The translations under genes and the position numbers were made by a program. Under the pieces are notes generated by a model. That model saw only the letters and a program-made list of their open reading frames with translations, was not told where the DNA came from and searched no databases. This document shows positions 21,570-31,937 of a stretch of 64,000 nt of DNA, one piece after another (within the stretch, counting starts at the first letter, position 1; every line of letters begins with the position of its first letter). Source of the DNA: Cephalopachus bancanus (taxonomy: Eukaryota; Chordata; Mammalia; Primates; Tarsiidae); assembly GCA_027257055.1 (NCBI GenBank), contig JAPVLO010000994.1, forward strand, positions 1 to 64,000, written 5' to 3'.

Positions 21570-22354
21570 GTAAAATATTTTTTAAAGCAGTTTGAAGTGA
21601 AGAGCTAGGCTGTGGAGCTTTCTGAAACAGATGGAGTCAGTCCTGTAGCTTGGATTCTAATGAGAAAGTGGGCTTGGGCGTCTCTCTGCTTGACACTGGG
21701 CGCTGGGAAGTACAAGCTGCCTAAGCCAGTGCGTGTATGTTTATGATCTGCTTGTCTGGTATGTTGTACATGAACTTGTGAAAGGACATGGAGACCCTGC
21801 TCCCCCTTGACTCAGTGTATAGTTGCTGAGTGAGAATTCAAACCCAGCTATTCTTCCTTCAGAAAATTAAACTTCAAGGCATTAACATCAGACTTACTGT
21901 CTTAACTCCAGATTTGGTTTAGGTTGCTCCTGCCCGAAATATAACCTCAACGAGCAATCATTATGTTCAGAATAGCCTTTCAGATTATCAGGCCAATAGC
22001 AGTATGTGACACCACAGTCAGTGGTGCTGGCCACATGTGTATTTTGTGGTCACAACAGTCATCTTGGGTAGAAGCCCTGGGCTATTTCACCTCCATCTTT
22101 CTGCCTTTCCAACGTTATGTCCTCTTTTTCCCATTTCTTGTGTACTGCGTGTAACCAAACCAGATTATTTGTTCAAGAACAGCTGGTACTGTTTTCTCCC
22201 TCCTTGGGCCTTACACACGTGCTCTTTCTTCAGTCTGCATTTGCCCCTCCCTACTTCTGTTGATTAACAACCTTGCTCGTCTCTCATAGACCTTTGCGTC
22301 TGTTTTTTCAAATAGCCATGGTTGGAAATCTCTTCTGCCCCATAGCATTTTGTT
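21570..22354. other. Non-repetitive stretch
   Basis: Unique sequence with two overlapping plus frames of 63 and 76 codons. No homology recognised. Confidence 0.45.
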
Positions 22355-22520
22355 ATGAATGAATACATGGGTGAATGAATGGATATTAACGTAGAGAATT
22401 GCTCACTTATTCTATAAGTACTTATTAAACATCTTCTATGTTCCTAGCCAAATGTCACTTACTAGGGATATAAAAATGAATAAGAGAGACATAGTTACAG
22501 TCCTCCAGGAAACACTCTAC
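22355..22520 (-). mobile_element. L2 LINE 3' end, antisense
   Basis: GAATGAATACATGGGTGAATGAATGG, ATAAGTACTTATTAAACATCTTCTATGTTCC and TAGGGATATAAAAATGAATAAGAGAGACA mirror the L2 end on the other strand. Confidence 0.6.
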
Positions 22521-22546
22521 CTTATCTTAAAATTGTCTATAGTAGC

Positions 22547-22727
22547 CAAGTGTGCTGGCGTGGGCCTGAAGTTCCAGCTACTTGGGAGGCAGAAGTGGAA
22601 GGATCTCTAGCCCAGGAATTCAAGGCTGCAGTGAGTTATGATCACACTGATCACTGCTGCACTGCACCACTCCACCCTGGGTGTCAGAGCAAGACCTCAT
22701 CTCAAAAAACAAAACTAAACAAAACCC
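22547..22727 (+). mobile_element. Free Alu monomer (FLAM/FRAM type)
   Basis: GCCAAGTGTGCTGGCGTGGGCCTGAAGTTCC, CTTGGGAGGCAGAAG, GGCTGCAGTGAGTTATGATC, CAAGACCTCATCTC then an A-rich tail with no second arm. It is one of the monomeric ancestors of Alu, with a small duplication near 22643-22670. Confidence 0.85.
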
Positions 22728-22754
22728 CAAACCTCACAAATTGGCTGTTGGTTT

Positions 22755-22880
22755 TATTACCTCTGTAGGGAAGTAAGTTCCTTGAAGTCAGGCATCATGT
22801 CTTGCTCACCTTTATAATCCCATATCCTGCCTTAAATATCGTACAGGAGCTCAATAAATGTTTGTTCACTTGGTGTGGAA
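22755..22880 (+). mobile_element. L2 LINE 3' end
   Basis: GTAAGTTCCTTGAAGTCAGGCATCATGTCTTGC then CAGGAGCTCAATAAATGTTTGTTCA is the typical L2 terminus. Confidence 0.75.
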
Positions 22881-22923
22881 AATGCTCAGTTTCTTTCCCA
22901 GTTAAAAAAAAAAAAAAAAAAAA

Positions 22924-23227
22924 GGCTAGGCTTGGTGGCTCAGCCTGTAATCCCAGTCAGCACTTTGAGAGGCCAAGGTGAGTGGATTACCTGAGCCCAG
23001 GGGTTCAAGACCAGCCCGGGCAACTTGGCAAGACCTCATCTCTACAATAAATAAATAAAAAATCAGCCGGGCGTGGTAGTGCGTGCCTGTAGTTCCAGCT
23101 ACTTGGAGGGCTGAGGTGGAAGAATCGCTAGAGCACAGCAGATTGATGCTGGGGTGGCCATGAGCGTGTCACTGCACTCCAGCCTGGGCAACAGAGTGAG
23201 ACTCCAACTCAAAAAAAAAAAAAATAA
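22924..23227 (+). mobile_element. Alu, full length, sense
   Basis: Head GGCTAGGCTTGG is preceded by an A-run of about 20 (22904-22923). Contains an extra 4-base CAGT insertion in CCCAGTCAGCACTTTG. Right arm has GGGGTGGCCATGAGCGTGTC, an older variant. Confidence 0.94.
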
Positions 23228-24066
23228 AGCAAACATTCCCAGAAGCCTGTTCCAAAGCATCATCTTTGGTGTAGCACTTTGATCTAACAACAGTGGGGAT
23301 CTCAGTCTTTGAAGCACATTCTTCCTTCAACATCAAGTGGACTGAAAACACAGAGGGTTAAGATCAGTCACTGGCAGGTACTTGCAGGGTCTTTTCACTG
23401 CAAAGCTTTAAAGGTAAGGACTTCTGCCCATTTGTGCTCTCAGGTAAGTTTATATTCCAGCCTGCCACCTATCTTATGGCCACAGTTGCTAAAGTGCCTT
23501 TAGCGACAGACCTTATCTATTGAAAAGATTTGATGCTGACTAGAGCATAGATGAGTCTAGAAGAAGACTTTTCCCAAGAAATATAAATCATTTAGACCAC
23601 ACACAGTTGTGGGGAAAAACAGTTTCTGATCATCTAGTTCTTGAACTTAAGTCTTAACATGAAAATACTATATCTAGGGCCAGTTTACACTGGGTGTAGG
23701 TGGATGCCCGGTGTTAGAACCTGAAAAAGTTACTGAGGAACTTAATTCAAGTATTTCAGCCCTATATAAATGCTGCATTAAATTTAGGGAAAATAAAATG
23801 CTATGACCTCACAAGTCTGATGTACCATGTGATTAATAATCAACAAACATTTCAAAGTACGATTATAAAATTAAATCCAGCTTTCATTTACAGGAAACCT
23901 ACCTCTAGTACAAATTATAGACTTATTAGGTTTATCTGGCAATGCCTGTCCTTTAAGTGCTATATAATTATTGCTAAACATTTCCGGAAAGAATTTGAGA
24001 ATAATATTTTAAAACCTATAAGCTATAATTCACTAACAAGTTGGAAACTCATTTAGTCTTCTGTGC
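23228..24066. other. Non-repetitive stretch
   Basis: No repeat recognised. A 78-codon plus frame at 23820-24056 has no visible homology. Confidence 0.45.
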
Positions 24067-24190
24067 TCCTTCCCTCCCTCCTTCCCTCCCCCCTTCTCTC
24101 CCTCCCTCCCCCCTCCCTCCCTCCCTCCCTCCTCCTCCCTCCCTTCCTTCCTTCCTCCTTCCTTCTTCCTTCCTTCCTTCCTTCCTTCCT
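24067..24190 (+). repeat. Polypyrimidine (CCCT/CCTT)n tract
   Basis: 124 bases almost entirely C and T. The complementary strand has many successive GGG runs separated by one or two bases, fitting a G-quadruplex motif, and the tract could form triplex DNA. Confidence 0.95.
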
Positions 24191-24699
24191 ATACAGAAGT
24201 TAACCTTTACCAGAACTGCTTCCAGTTCTCTACTGGCAGACAACTATAAATAAGAAGGAATTAATATCCATGCATAATGCTGTGAGATAATTATTTGCAG
24301 CATCTAATTGAAACCCACTGCTGTCTTTCATGCAGGATCACTACAATAACAGGAAATACTAGAGGACCAAAGTAGAGCCTCTCAGCCCACCCCAAGGATA
24401 ACTGTAGGTCTTCGTCTATAAAGCCACTTTGCTCTTGTGAACCAAGGCTGATGTGTGATGGCCATGTAAGATTTAGTGGAAGTATGTGAAAACAGGATCC
24501 TGTCAGGGTACAGATAATACTAAGTAGCAGATTTCAACAGCTTGCTTGCTATCAGTGCAGGTATTCCTCCTTTATGTAGTGAAGATTCCAACTTCTACTG
24601 ATGCCACCAAGCCAATTCACATGAGATTCCCTGGTTTAACACTCTGGGAGGGACTACAGGCTTCTGGCTACTACCTCTTTCAATATTAAGACAGAATCT
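24191..24699. other. Non-repetitive stretch
   Basis: Unique sequence, nothing recognised. Confidence 0.5.
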
Positions 24700-24700
24700 G

Positions 24701-25328
24701 GGTTGGATATGGTGGCTCACACCTGTAATCACAGCACTTTGGGAGGCCGAGGCAGGAGGATTGCTTGAGCCCAAGAGTTTGAGACAAGCCTAGGCACCAT
24801 AGTAAGACCTCATTTCTTTCTTTTTTTTTTTGAGTTGGAGTCTCACTCTGTCGCCCAGACTGGAGGGCAGTGGCACGCTCCCGGCCACTGCAGCCTCGAC
24901 CTGCTGGGCTCCGGCAATCCTTCCGCCTCAGCCTTCCAAGTAGCTGGAACTACAGGCACGCGCTACAATGCCCGGCTAATTTTTTTCATTTATTGTAGAG
25001 ATGAAGTCTTGCCAAGTTGCCCAGGCGGGTCTCGAACCCATGGGCTCAGGCAATTCACTCACCTCAGTCTCCCAAAGTGCTGGGATTACAGGCTGAGGCA
25101 CCGAGCCCGACTATAAGACCTCATTTCTACAAAGAAATTTTTTAAAAATTAGCTGGGCATGGGTGGCATGTACCTGTAGTCCCAGCTACTTGAGAGGCTG
25201 AAGTGAAAGGATCACCTGATCCCAGGTCAAGGCTGTGGTGAGCTGTGATGGTGCCACTGCACTCCGGACAACCTGGGTGACAGAGTGAGACCTTGCCTCA
25301 AAAAAAAAAAAAAAAAAGAAAAAAAAAG
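24701..25328 (+). mobile_element. Old Alu J-like element, sense, interrupted
   Basis: Two parts, 24701-24816 and 25113-25328. It has GCTCACACCTGTAATC, GGCAGGAGGATTGCTTGAGCCC, CACCATAGTAAGACC and GTGGTGAGCTGTGATGGTGCC, the older Alu text. Flanks ACAGAATCTG and GCAGAATCTAG form its target duplication. Confidence 0.92.
24817..25112 (-). mobile_element. Younger Alu inserted inside an old Alu
   Basis: Opposite orientation to its host. Target duplication TAAGACCTCATTTCT lies on both sides, within the host's left-arm end. This gives a clear relative age. Confidence 0.96.
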
Positions 25329-26372
25329 CAGAATCTAGCTTCTAATGGCCATGAGAATTAGCTTGGGGCCCAGAAGCATTGAGTGGATTAGCTTGTGGGT
25401 TGTTTTTTTTTTTCTTTCTAAAATCTAATTCTGCATAAAATTGGCTCTGGTGTCAAAAACCTAAACTAATCAGACTAGAAACTGGGGGTGGGGTGATAGT
25501 CCTTTGTGTTAACAAAATAGGTACTTCAAGTGTGTCAGAGAGAATTAGGACTATTAATGCTTTAACAACACTGCTGGTTATTGAGCTGTTCCTTAAAACA
25601 AGGGAGATGAAGGGGGATCTGAATAGACAGATCTCTGAGTTAATAGCCACCTCTCAGGTTGTTCTTTAGTCTCTGAGAATATGCACCTGCCTCCCATTTC
25701 CATTAATGTCATTAAGAGCTGCATATTGTATATAATACAGGATCATCAGGGTCTTTATCGCTGTTCTTTGAAAGGGAATAAAATCATGTCCTTTTTATTC
25801 TCTCCAAAACATTGCATGTTAAAATTAAGACCCCTTGTGCTTTGCCCAATTACTTTCCAGATAAAGTTTCCTGATAATGTGCCTAGAGTAATTTTAATTT
25901 AAACAAGCACATATGTATTCTTTGTTCTAAACATTTTTTTCTATTCCATTTATGTGCCTGGTAGAATCATCTGGAAGAACTGCTTAGATTTTTTGTAAGA
26001 GTTAAAATGGACTCTGATGCTTGTTGTTGCAGCTATTGAAGAGCCCTCTCCCCCACAAGACCCCCACATATGAAAGCTGCTATACAGAAAACAAGTACCG
26101 GCGCCCTCAGTGAAGCCTAAATCCCAGTCCTATCCTCCTGCCAAACTGGTATTTTGGGAATGTCTTTTCATTTTAGCATTAGCCTAATATGTACATGTAT
26201 ATAATATGCCCACAAGTCAAATGTTAGTTTTGGCTGCCTCACTGTTGAGGTTACTGATGTAGGGAAGGAGAAAGAGCTCAGCAGTTAGATGACTTGCATT
26301 TTAACGGGTACTGAAATACCTGTTCTGGGTTAAGCTCAGGGCTAGGAATTTTATGTACTGAATTAAATAAAT
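25329..26372. other. Non-repetitive stretch
   Basis: About 1 kb of unique sequence. A 73-codon plus frame at 25681-25902 has no homology I recognise. Confidence 0.45.
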
Positions 26373-26451
26373 TATTTCATTATAGATTCAAGGGGTCCAT
26401 GTGCAGGTTTGTTGCATAGGGCCCATCACCCAATTTTAATAAATCTATCAA
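26373..26451 (-). mobile_element. Short L1 3' end fragment, antisense
   Basis: AGATTCAAGGGGTCCATGTGCAGGTTTGTTGCATAGG matches the complement of an L1 3' untranslated end. It is cut by the Alu that follows. Confidence 0.6.
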
Positions 26452-26748
26452 GCCGGGCTCGGTGGCTCAGCCTGTAATCCCAGGACTTTGGGAGGCTGAG
26501 GTGAGTGGATTGCCTGAGCCCGCGGGTTCGAGATCCGCCTGGGCAGCGAGACCTCATCTCTATAATAAATCAAAAAATCAGCCAGGCGTGGTAGCGCGTG
26601 CCTGTAATTCCGGCTACTTGGAAGGCTGAAGAGGAAGGATCGCTGGAGCCCAGCAGGCGAGGCTGCGGTGGCCGGGAGCGGCCACTGCACTCCAGTCTGG
26701 ACGACTGAGTGAGACTCCAACTCCAAAAAAAAAAAAAAAAAAAAAAAT
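26452..26748 (+). mobile_element. Alu, sense, 5-nt-deletion subset
   Basis: CTGGGCAGCGAGACC marks the subset. The right arm has the cleanest 9-bp hairpin in the window: stem 26665-26673, loop GGGAGC, stem 26680-26688. Long A-tail. Flanks CTATCAA/CTATCAAC. Confidence 0.97.
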
Positions 26749-26891
26749 AACTATCAACTTCGCAAACATCTCAAAGAGAGGTATTTTATCTTCATCCTCC
26801 TGATCAGAAGCTGAGCTTCAGTTTCTGTAACTAAAACGGGGATGCCTTCAAGAGTTATGGTGAGGACTAAATAAAATGAGAATACAGAGGG

Positions 26892-27461
26892 TACCAAAAA
26901 ATGTATACACATTTTAAGAAAGGAGAAAACTGTATTAAAGTTGTAATAATATATACCAATAACAAAAGATAAATACAAGTCACATTTGACTTCCGCAATT
27001 ACGAGAGGTGCACATTGTTTGGCAGACCTCTGTGGCGAGTGTGTAAATTGTTCCAACATCATAGCAGAAGAAGCAGGACTAGTTGCTGTGTGATGCCTCC
27101 TGGATCTTCCTTTGTGCACATCATACCCAGTACCATGCGTCTCACACTTACCATTAATGTGTGCATTGTTAGGTGTGTTGGAGGTTCTGTTGCATATTTA
27201 TTCCTTCATTGTCATTGTATTTCCACAACATTCTTGAATTTCAAATACCGCTTCAAAAGGGTCTTATGCTCCTTGGACCACAATTGTGCTTCCACCATTT
27301 TCTTTGACTTTCCTGCCTGTCATATGGTGATGCTAGCATTCATTTGATTGGTGCCATCTTTTGAGCTAACATCATACTACACATTGCTACTGTAATTCAA
27401 TTCAACTTTGAAAAGTAATACATAGATAACATCTCTTAAAATGTGTATACATGTTTTGGTA
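26892..27461 (-). mobile_element. Tc1/mariner-type DNA transposon, internally deleted
   Basis: The element body is 26894-27459 (566 bp), flanked by TA on both sides. The terminal inverted repeats begin CCAAAAAATGTATACACATT and CCAAAACATGTATACACATT and agree at 24 of 25 positions. The minus strand carries the start of a transposase: a first frame at 27303-27215 begins MVEAQLWSKEHKTLLKRYLK. After frame breaks come pieces like EPPTHLT and KGRSRRHHTATSPASSAMML, ending near 27001. These are the linker and second helix-turn-helix region typical of Tc1/mariner DNA-binding domains. Sequence then jumps to the 3' end, so the catalytic domain is absent. It is non-autonomous. The family name and host range are unknown to me. 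Confidence 0.88.
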
Positions 27462-27670
27462 TATGTGAAGAGTACCATAAAGCTGGTACCAACTTTAAGT
27501 ACCATATTAATGTGAGGCATTGTCATTATTAAGACAGTTACTATGCTGATAATACTTTCAAGTAAAAATCAAATCCAAATTAGCCAGATCTTTTGACTGT
27601 TCCTGACATTTAACACCTAATTCTTTGGTGTTTCTGACATTTCTCCTAAGACCAGCTAGATTACAAGTAC

Positions 27671-27936
27671 TTTTTTTTTTTTTTTTTTGAGTTGCAGTCT
27701 TACTTTTGTCACCCAGGCTGGAATGCAGTGACACACTCATGGCCACTACAGCCTCAACCTGCTGGAACTGCAGATACACACCACCATGCCCGGCTAGTTT
27801 TTTGTGTGTGTGATTTATTGTAGAGGTGAGGTCTCACCAAGTTGGCCAAGCTGGTCTTGAACCCCTGGGCTCAGGCAATCTCTTGCCTTGGCCTCCCAAA
27901 GTGCTAAGATTACAGACTGAGCCACCACGCCAGACT
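27671..27936 (-). mobile_element. Alu, antisense, with deletion
   Basis: CAACCTGCTGGAACTGCAG skips about 40 bases of the right arm. The linker contains TTTTTTGTGTGTGTGATTTATTG. Flanks GATTACAAGTA and GACTACAAACA. Confidence 0.92.
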
Positions 27937-28205
27937 ACAAACATTATTTTAATGTTTCTTTCCCCTGACTTCCCCCAACTGACAACCCATAAAAATTGCC
28001 TTACAAGTGTCACTGCAGACCATTCTGTGTGCAACCCCAAGCAATGCTGAGTGCCTGAACTAAAAGTCAAAAAAGATGCCTTCCTATGAGACAGAGGAAA
28101 TGCATTTACTTAATTCACCTACAGCTAGAAAGGTGCAGGGAAATAGTAAGAAGGTAACCCTAGATTCTTGGAGGCATAAATTACCTATATTAAGATGCAT
28201 TTTAA
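27937..28205. other. Non-repetitive stretch
   Basis: Unique sequence ending in the target site AGATGCATTTTAA used by the Alu cluster. Confidence 0.5.
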
Positions 28206-28495
28206 GGCTGGGCGCAGTGGCTCAAGCCTGTAATCGCAGCACTTGGGAGGCCGAGGCAAGACGATTGCTGGAGTCCAGGGGTTCAAGACCAGCCTGGGCA
28301 ACTTGGTGAGATCTTTCCTCTACAGTAAATCAAAAAATTAGCCAGGCATGCTGGCACTTGCCTGTAGTTCTGGCTACTTGGAAGGCTGAGGCAGAAGGTT
28401 CGCCTGAGCCCAGCAGATCGAGGCTGCGGTGGCCGTAAGCATGCCACTGCACTGAAGCCTGGGTGACAGAGTGAGATTCCAACTAAAAAAAAAAA
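28206..28495 (+). mobile_element. Alu, sense, first of a triple cluster
   Basis: Flanked by GATGCATTTTA at left and ATGCATTTTA at right. It shares GACGATTGC, TTGCCTGTAGTTC and CAGAAGGTTC variants with the next copy. Confidence 0.94.
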
Positions 28496-28504
28496 TGCAT
28501 TTTA

Positions 28505-28792
28505 GGACTGGGTGCAGTGGCTCAAGCCTGTAATCCCAGCACTTGGGAGGCCGAGGCGAGACGATTGCCAGAGTCCAGGGGTTCGAGACCAGCCTGGGCA
28601 ACTTGGTTAGACCTCGTCTCTACAATAAATCAAAAAATTAGCCAGGCATGGTGGCACTTGCCTGTAGTTCCGGCTACTTGGAAGGCTGAGGCAGAAGGTT
28701 CCCCTGAGCTCAGCAGATTGAGGCTGCGGTGGCCGTGAACATGCCACTACACTTCAGCCTGGGTGACAGAGTGAGATTCCAATTAAAAAAAA
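28505..28792 (+). mobile_element. Alu, sense, second of a triple cluster
   Basis: Nearly identical to the copy before it (shared CACTTGGGAGGCCGAGGC, GCCAGGCATG, CTTGCCTGTAGTTC). Ends in AAAAAAAGTGCATTTTA, repeating the target. Confidence 0.94.
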
Positions 28793-28802
28793 GTGCATTT
28801 TA

Positions 28803-29024
28803 GGACTGGGCACAGTGGCTCATGCCTGTAACTCCAGTGCTTTGGTAGGTCAAAGTGGGAGGATCACTTGAGGCCAGGATTTGGAGACCAGCCTAGGTAA
28901 CATAGTGAGACCTCAGCTCTACAAAAAATATAAAACATAGCCAAGTATGGTGGTACACACCTGTAGTCCTAGCTACTTGGGAGGCTGAGGCAGGAGGATT
29001 GCTTGAGTCCCTGCCTCAAAAAAA
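28803..29024 (+). mobile_element. Older Alu, sense, third of a triple cluster, right arm deleted
   Basis: Has CATAGTGAGACCTCAGCTC and AAAAAATATAAAACATAGCC, the older Alu text. The right arm jumps from GATTGCTTGAGTCC to CTGCCTCAAAAAAAGG. Followed by GATGCATTTTA. Confidence 0.92.
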
Positions 29025-29116
29025 GGATGCATTTTAATATTTTTGTGCAAACAAAAATGAATTCATTATGAGTCCTGGTTTAGGGGTCTCTGGTCCTGAC
29101 CTGAGACCTATGGGAG

Positions 29117-29554
29117 TTCTAAAGCAGTGGTCTCCAACATTTTTGGCATCAGGGACTAGTTTCATGGAAGAGAGTTTTTTAATGACTTGGGGTTGGGGTG
29201 GGGGATATGCAGTCATACCTCCCTGCTAATGTTAATCTGTACTTGTAGCCTCTCCCAGGCTACCTGTCTCACTGCCTCAGCTTTACCTCAGATCATCATG
29301 CCTTAGATTCTCATAAGGAATATGCAACCTAGATCCCTTGCATGTATGGTTCACAAAAGGGTTCACGCTCCTAGCTCCTATAAGAGTCTAATGTTGCCAC
29401 TGATCTGACAGAAGACAGAGCTCAGGTAGTAATGTGAGTGATGAGGAGCCGCTATAAATACAGATCACTGGGCTGCTGCTCACCTCCCGGTTCCTAACAG
29501 ACCATGGACGGGTAACAGTCTTAGGTCCATGGGTCGAAGACTCCTGTTCTAAAG
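29117..29554 (+). mobile_element. MER1-type hAT (Charlie) element with intact target duplication
   Basis: Body 29125-29546 (422 bp). Perfect 8-bp duplication TTCTAAAG at 29117-29124 and 29547-29554. Ends CAGTGGTCTCCAAC and (complement) CAGGAGTCTTCGAC are imperfect inverted repeats. The interior follows MER1: GGCATCAGGGACTAGTTTC, CCTCAGATCATCATGCC, GATTCTCATAAGGA, GATCTGACAGAAGACAGAGC. Non-autonomous: no transposase frame. Confidence 0.9.
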
Positions 29555-29770
29555 GGCTTCTGGAGGGATACCCAAGGGTACTGCTTCCCACCGCTGGAGA
29601 CTGCAGAAAGGGCCTTACTTCTCAAGCTGAGTCTGTCTTGACAGCACAGGTATTTTCCATGTTTCATCGGGAGGGTCAGAAAGGGGAACAGTGGCTAGTA
29701 GGAGATTTGCAGGAAGGGCAGGGATGGGTGTGGCTGAGATATGACATCTATGCTGGTAGCTTCTTAGCAC

Positions 29771-30028
29771 TTTTTTTTTTTTTTGAGTCAGAATCTCTCT
29801 CTGTCACCCAGGCTGGAGTACATGCTCACAGCCACCACAGCCTCGACCTGCTAGGCTCAGGCGATCCTTTGGCCTCAGCTGGAACTATAGGCGAGTGCTA
29901 CCATGCCTGGTTAAATTTTTATTTATTGTAGAGACGTGGTCTTACCAAGTTGCCCGGGACTCAGACAGTCCTCTTGCCTCGACTTCCTAAAGTGCTGGGA
30001 TTACATGCTTGAGCCACCTTGTCTGTCC
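29771..30028 (-). mobile_element. Alu, antisense, several small deletions
   Basis: GGCTGGAGTACATGCTCACAGCC and CCTCAGCTGGAACTATAGG lack short blocks. Target duplication CTTAGCACTT/CTTAGTACTT. Confidence 0.92.
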
Positions 30029-30059
30029 TCTTAGTACTTCTTTTTACTCTTGAGGTCTT

Positions 30060-30277
30060 GTTTTTTAAGTTAGAGTCTCACCCCAGCGTCGACATGCTGG
30101 GCTCCAGTATTTCTTGCACCTCAGCCTTCCAAGTAACTGGAACTACAGGCGTGTGCTATCATGCCCAGCTAATTTTTGATTTATTGTAGAGATAGGTCTC
30201 ACCAAGTTGCCTGGACTGGTCTTGAACCCACAGGCTCCCAGAGTGCTGGAATTACAGGCTGAGTCATCCAGCCCAGC
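30060..30277 (-). mobile_element. Alu, antisense, deleted copy
   Basis: GAGTCTCACCCCAGCG skips the whole CTGTCGCCCAGGCTGGAGTGCAGTGG block. Perfect target duplication TACTCTTGAGGTCT on both sides. Confidence 0.92.
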
Positions 30278-30638
30278 TACTCTTGAGGTCTTTGATGAGA
30301 CCCTTGGGGAAAGATGCCTGACCTGGGACCTTCCTGGGTCCCAGCTTGCACCTGTAGTTCAGCCTAGGGCCTGACCCTTCTGAAGCCTTTTGGAAATATT
30401 TCACAGAAACACTACAACATGTACCAGGACAGTGCCCAGAGTCTGCTTTTGGCTAGGACTCTCACTCCTACTCGTTTAATTGTACATCCTTACATAACCT
30501 TTCAAACCAAAGACTGAGACATTTATAGCAACCCTAAAATTCCTCTCATTTTTTTTTTCCTCTTTCAAAATTTGACCTTTGAGATCCTGGGGCTGGTGGC
30601 ATTGTTTAAGAAAGAAATTACTTTAATTCACTGCAGGG
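30278..30638. other. Non-repetitive stretch
   Basis: Unique sequence between two Alus, nothing recognised. Confidence 0.5.
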
Positions 30639-30949
30639 TTTTTTTTGTTTTTGTTTTTTTTGAGTCAGAGTCTCACTCTGTCACCCAGGCTGCAGAGTGT
30701 AGTGGTATGCTCATGGCCACCACAGACTCAACCTGCTGGGCTCATACGCTGCTTCCGCCTCAGCCTTCCAAGTAGGTAGAACTACAGGCATGCGCCACCA
30801 TGTCCAGCTAATTTTTTAAAATTTATTTATTGTGGAGACAAGGTCTCACCAAGTTGCCCAGGCTGGTCTCGAACCCCTGGGTTCAGGCAGTCCTCTTACC
30901 TCCGCCTCCCAAAGTGCTGGGATTACAGGTGTGAGCCACCACACCCAGC
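30639..30949 (-). mobile_element. Alu, full length, antisense
   Basis: Target duplication TTCACTGCAGG/CTCACTGCAGG. The linker complement TTTTTTAAAATTTATTTATTGTGGAG is expanded. Confidence 0.95.
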
Positions 30950-31150
30950 TCACTGCAGGTTTTAACAACAGGGTATGGCCCTTCTTCTGTCTTCAGCTGA
31001 AGGACATAACTCTGTTTGACAGAGATCCTCAAAACTGATTAACTTTTAAAGTCAATAGCACTGTTCCTTCCAGGAAAAAAAGAAAAGATTGTGTGACTCC
31101 TTTTTACAAAGGAATCAAAATTATCAGAATTTGTTAGGCCTTTTACTGTT

Positions 31151-31453
31151 TTGTTTTTTTTTTTTTTGAGTGGCATCTCGCTCTGTCATACAGGCTGGTG
31201 TGCAGTGACATGATCACAACTACCACAACCTTGACCTGATGGGCTCAGGCAATCGATCCTTCCACCTCAGCCATCAAAGTAGCTGGGACTACAGGCACAC
31301 ACCACCACGAATGGCTAATTTTAAAAATTTGTTGTAGCGATGAGGGTCTCGCCTTGTTGCCCAGGCTGGTCTCAAACTCCCGGACTCAGGCAATCCTCTT
31401 GCCTCTGCTTCCCTAAGTGCTAGGGTCACAGGTGTGAACAACTGTGCCTGGCT
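31151..31453 (-). mobile_element. Older Alu, antisense
   Basis: GAGTGGCATCTCGCTCTGTCATACAGG and AATTTTAAAAATTTGTTGTAGCG are J-like and diverged. Lies within the small unique interval after the previous Alu. Confidence 0.92.
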
Positions 31454-31644
31454 ACATTTTTATCTTGGCATGGCCATTTTGCTCTGGGTAGTAGGGAATT
31501 GTCTAGTTCATTTGGACTTATTAAAGTACATTTCTCTGTGCATTTTCAGTTTCCTGAAGAAAACTCTCATGTTGCATTGTTATAAAAATAAGCATAAATG
31601 ATCTTCAAAAGGCTTTTAAAATTTGATTTAAGAGTTATTCTTAA

Positions 31645-31937
31645 TTTTTTTTTTTTTTTTGAGCTGGAGTCTTACTCTGTCACCCAGACTGGAGTGCAGT
31701 GGCCACACTTGGCCACCGCAACCTCGATCTACTGGGCTCCGGCGATCCTTCCGCCTCAGCCTTCCAAGTAGCTGGAACTATAGATGTGCGGTACCACGCC
31801 TGGCTAATTTTTGATTTATTATAGACGTGAGGTCTCACCAAATTGCGCAGGCGGGTCTCAAACCTGCGGGCTCAGGCAATTCACTGACCTCCGCCTCCCA
31901 AAGCACGGGATTACAGGCTGAGCCACCAAGCCCAGCT
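31645..31937 (-). mobile_element. Alu at the edge of an L1, antisense
   Basis: Flanks TATTCTTAAT and TATACTTAAT. Right after it, L1 sequence begins. Confidence 0.95.
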
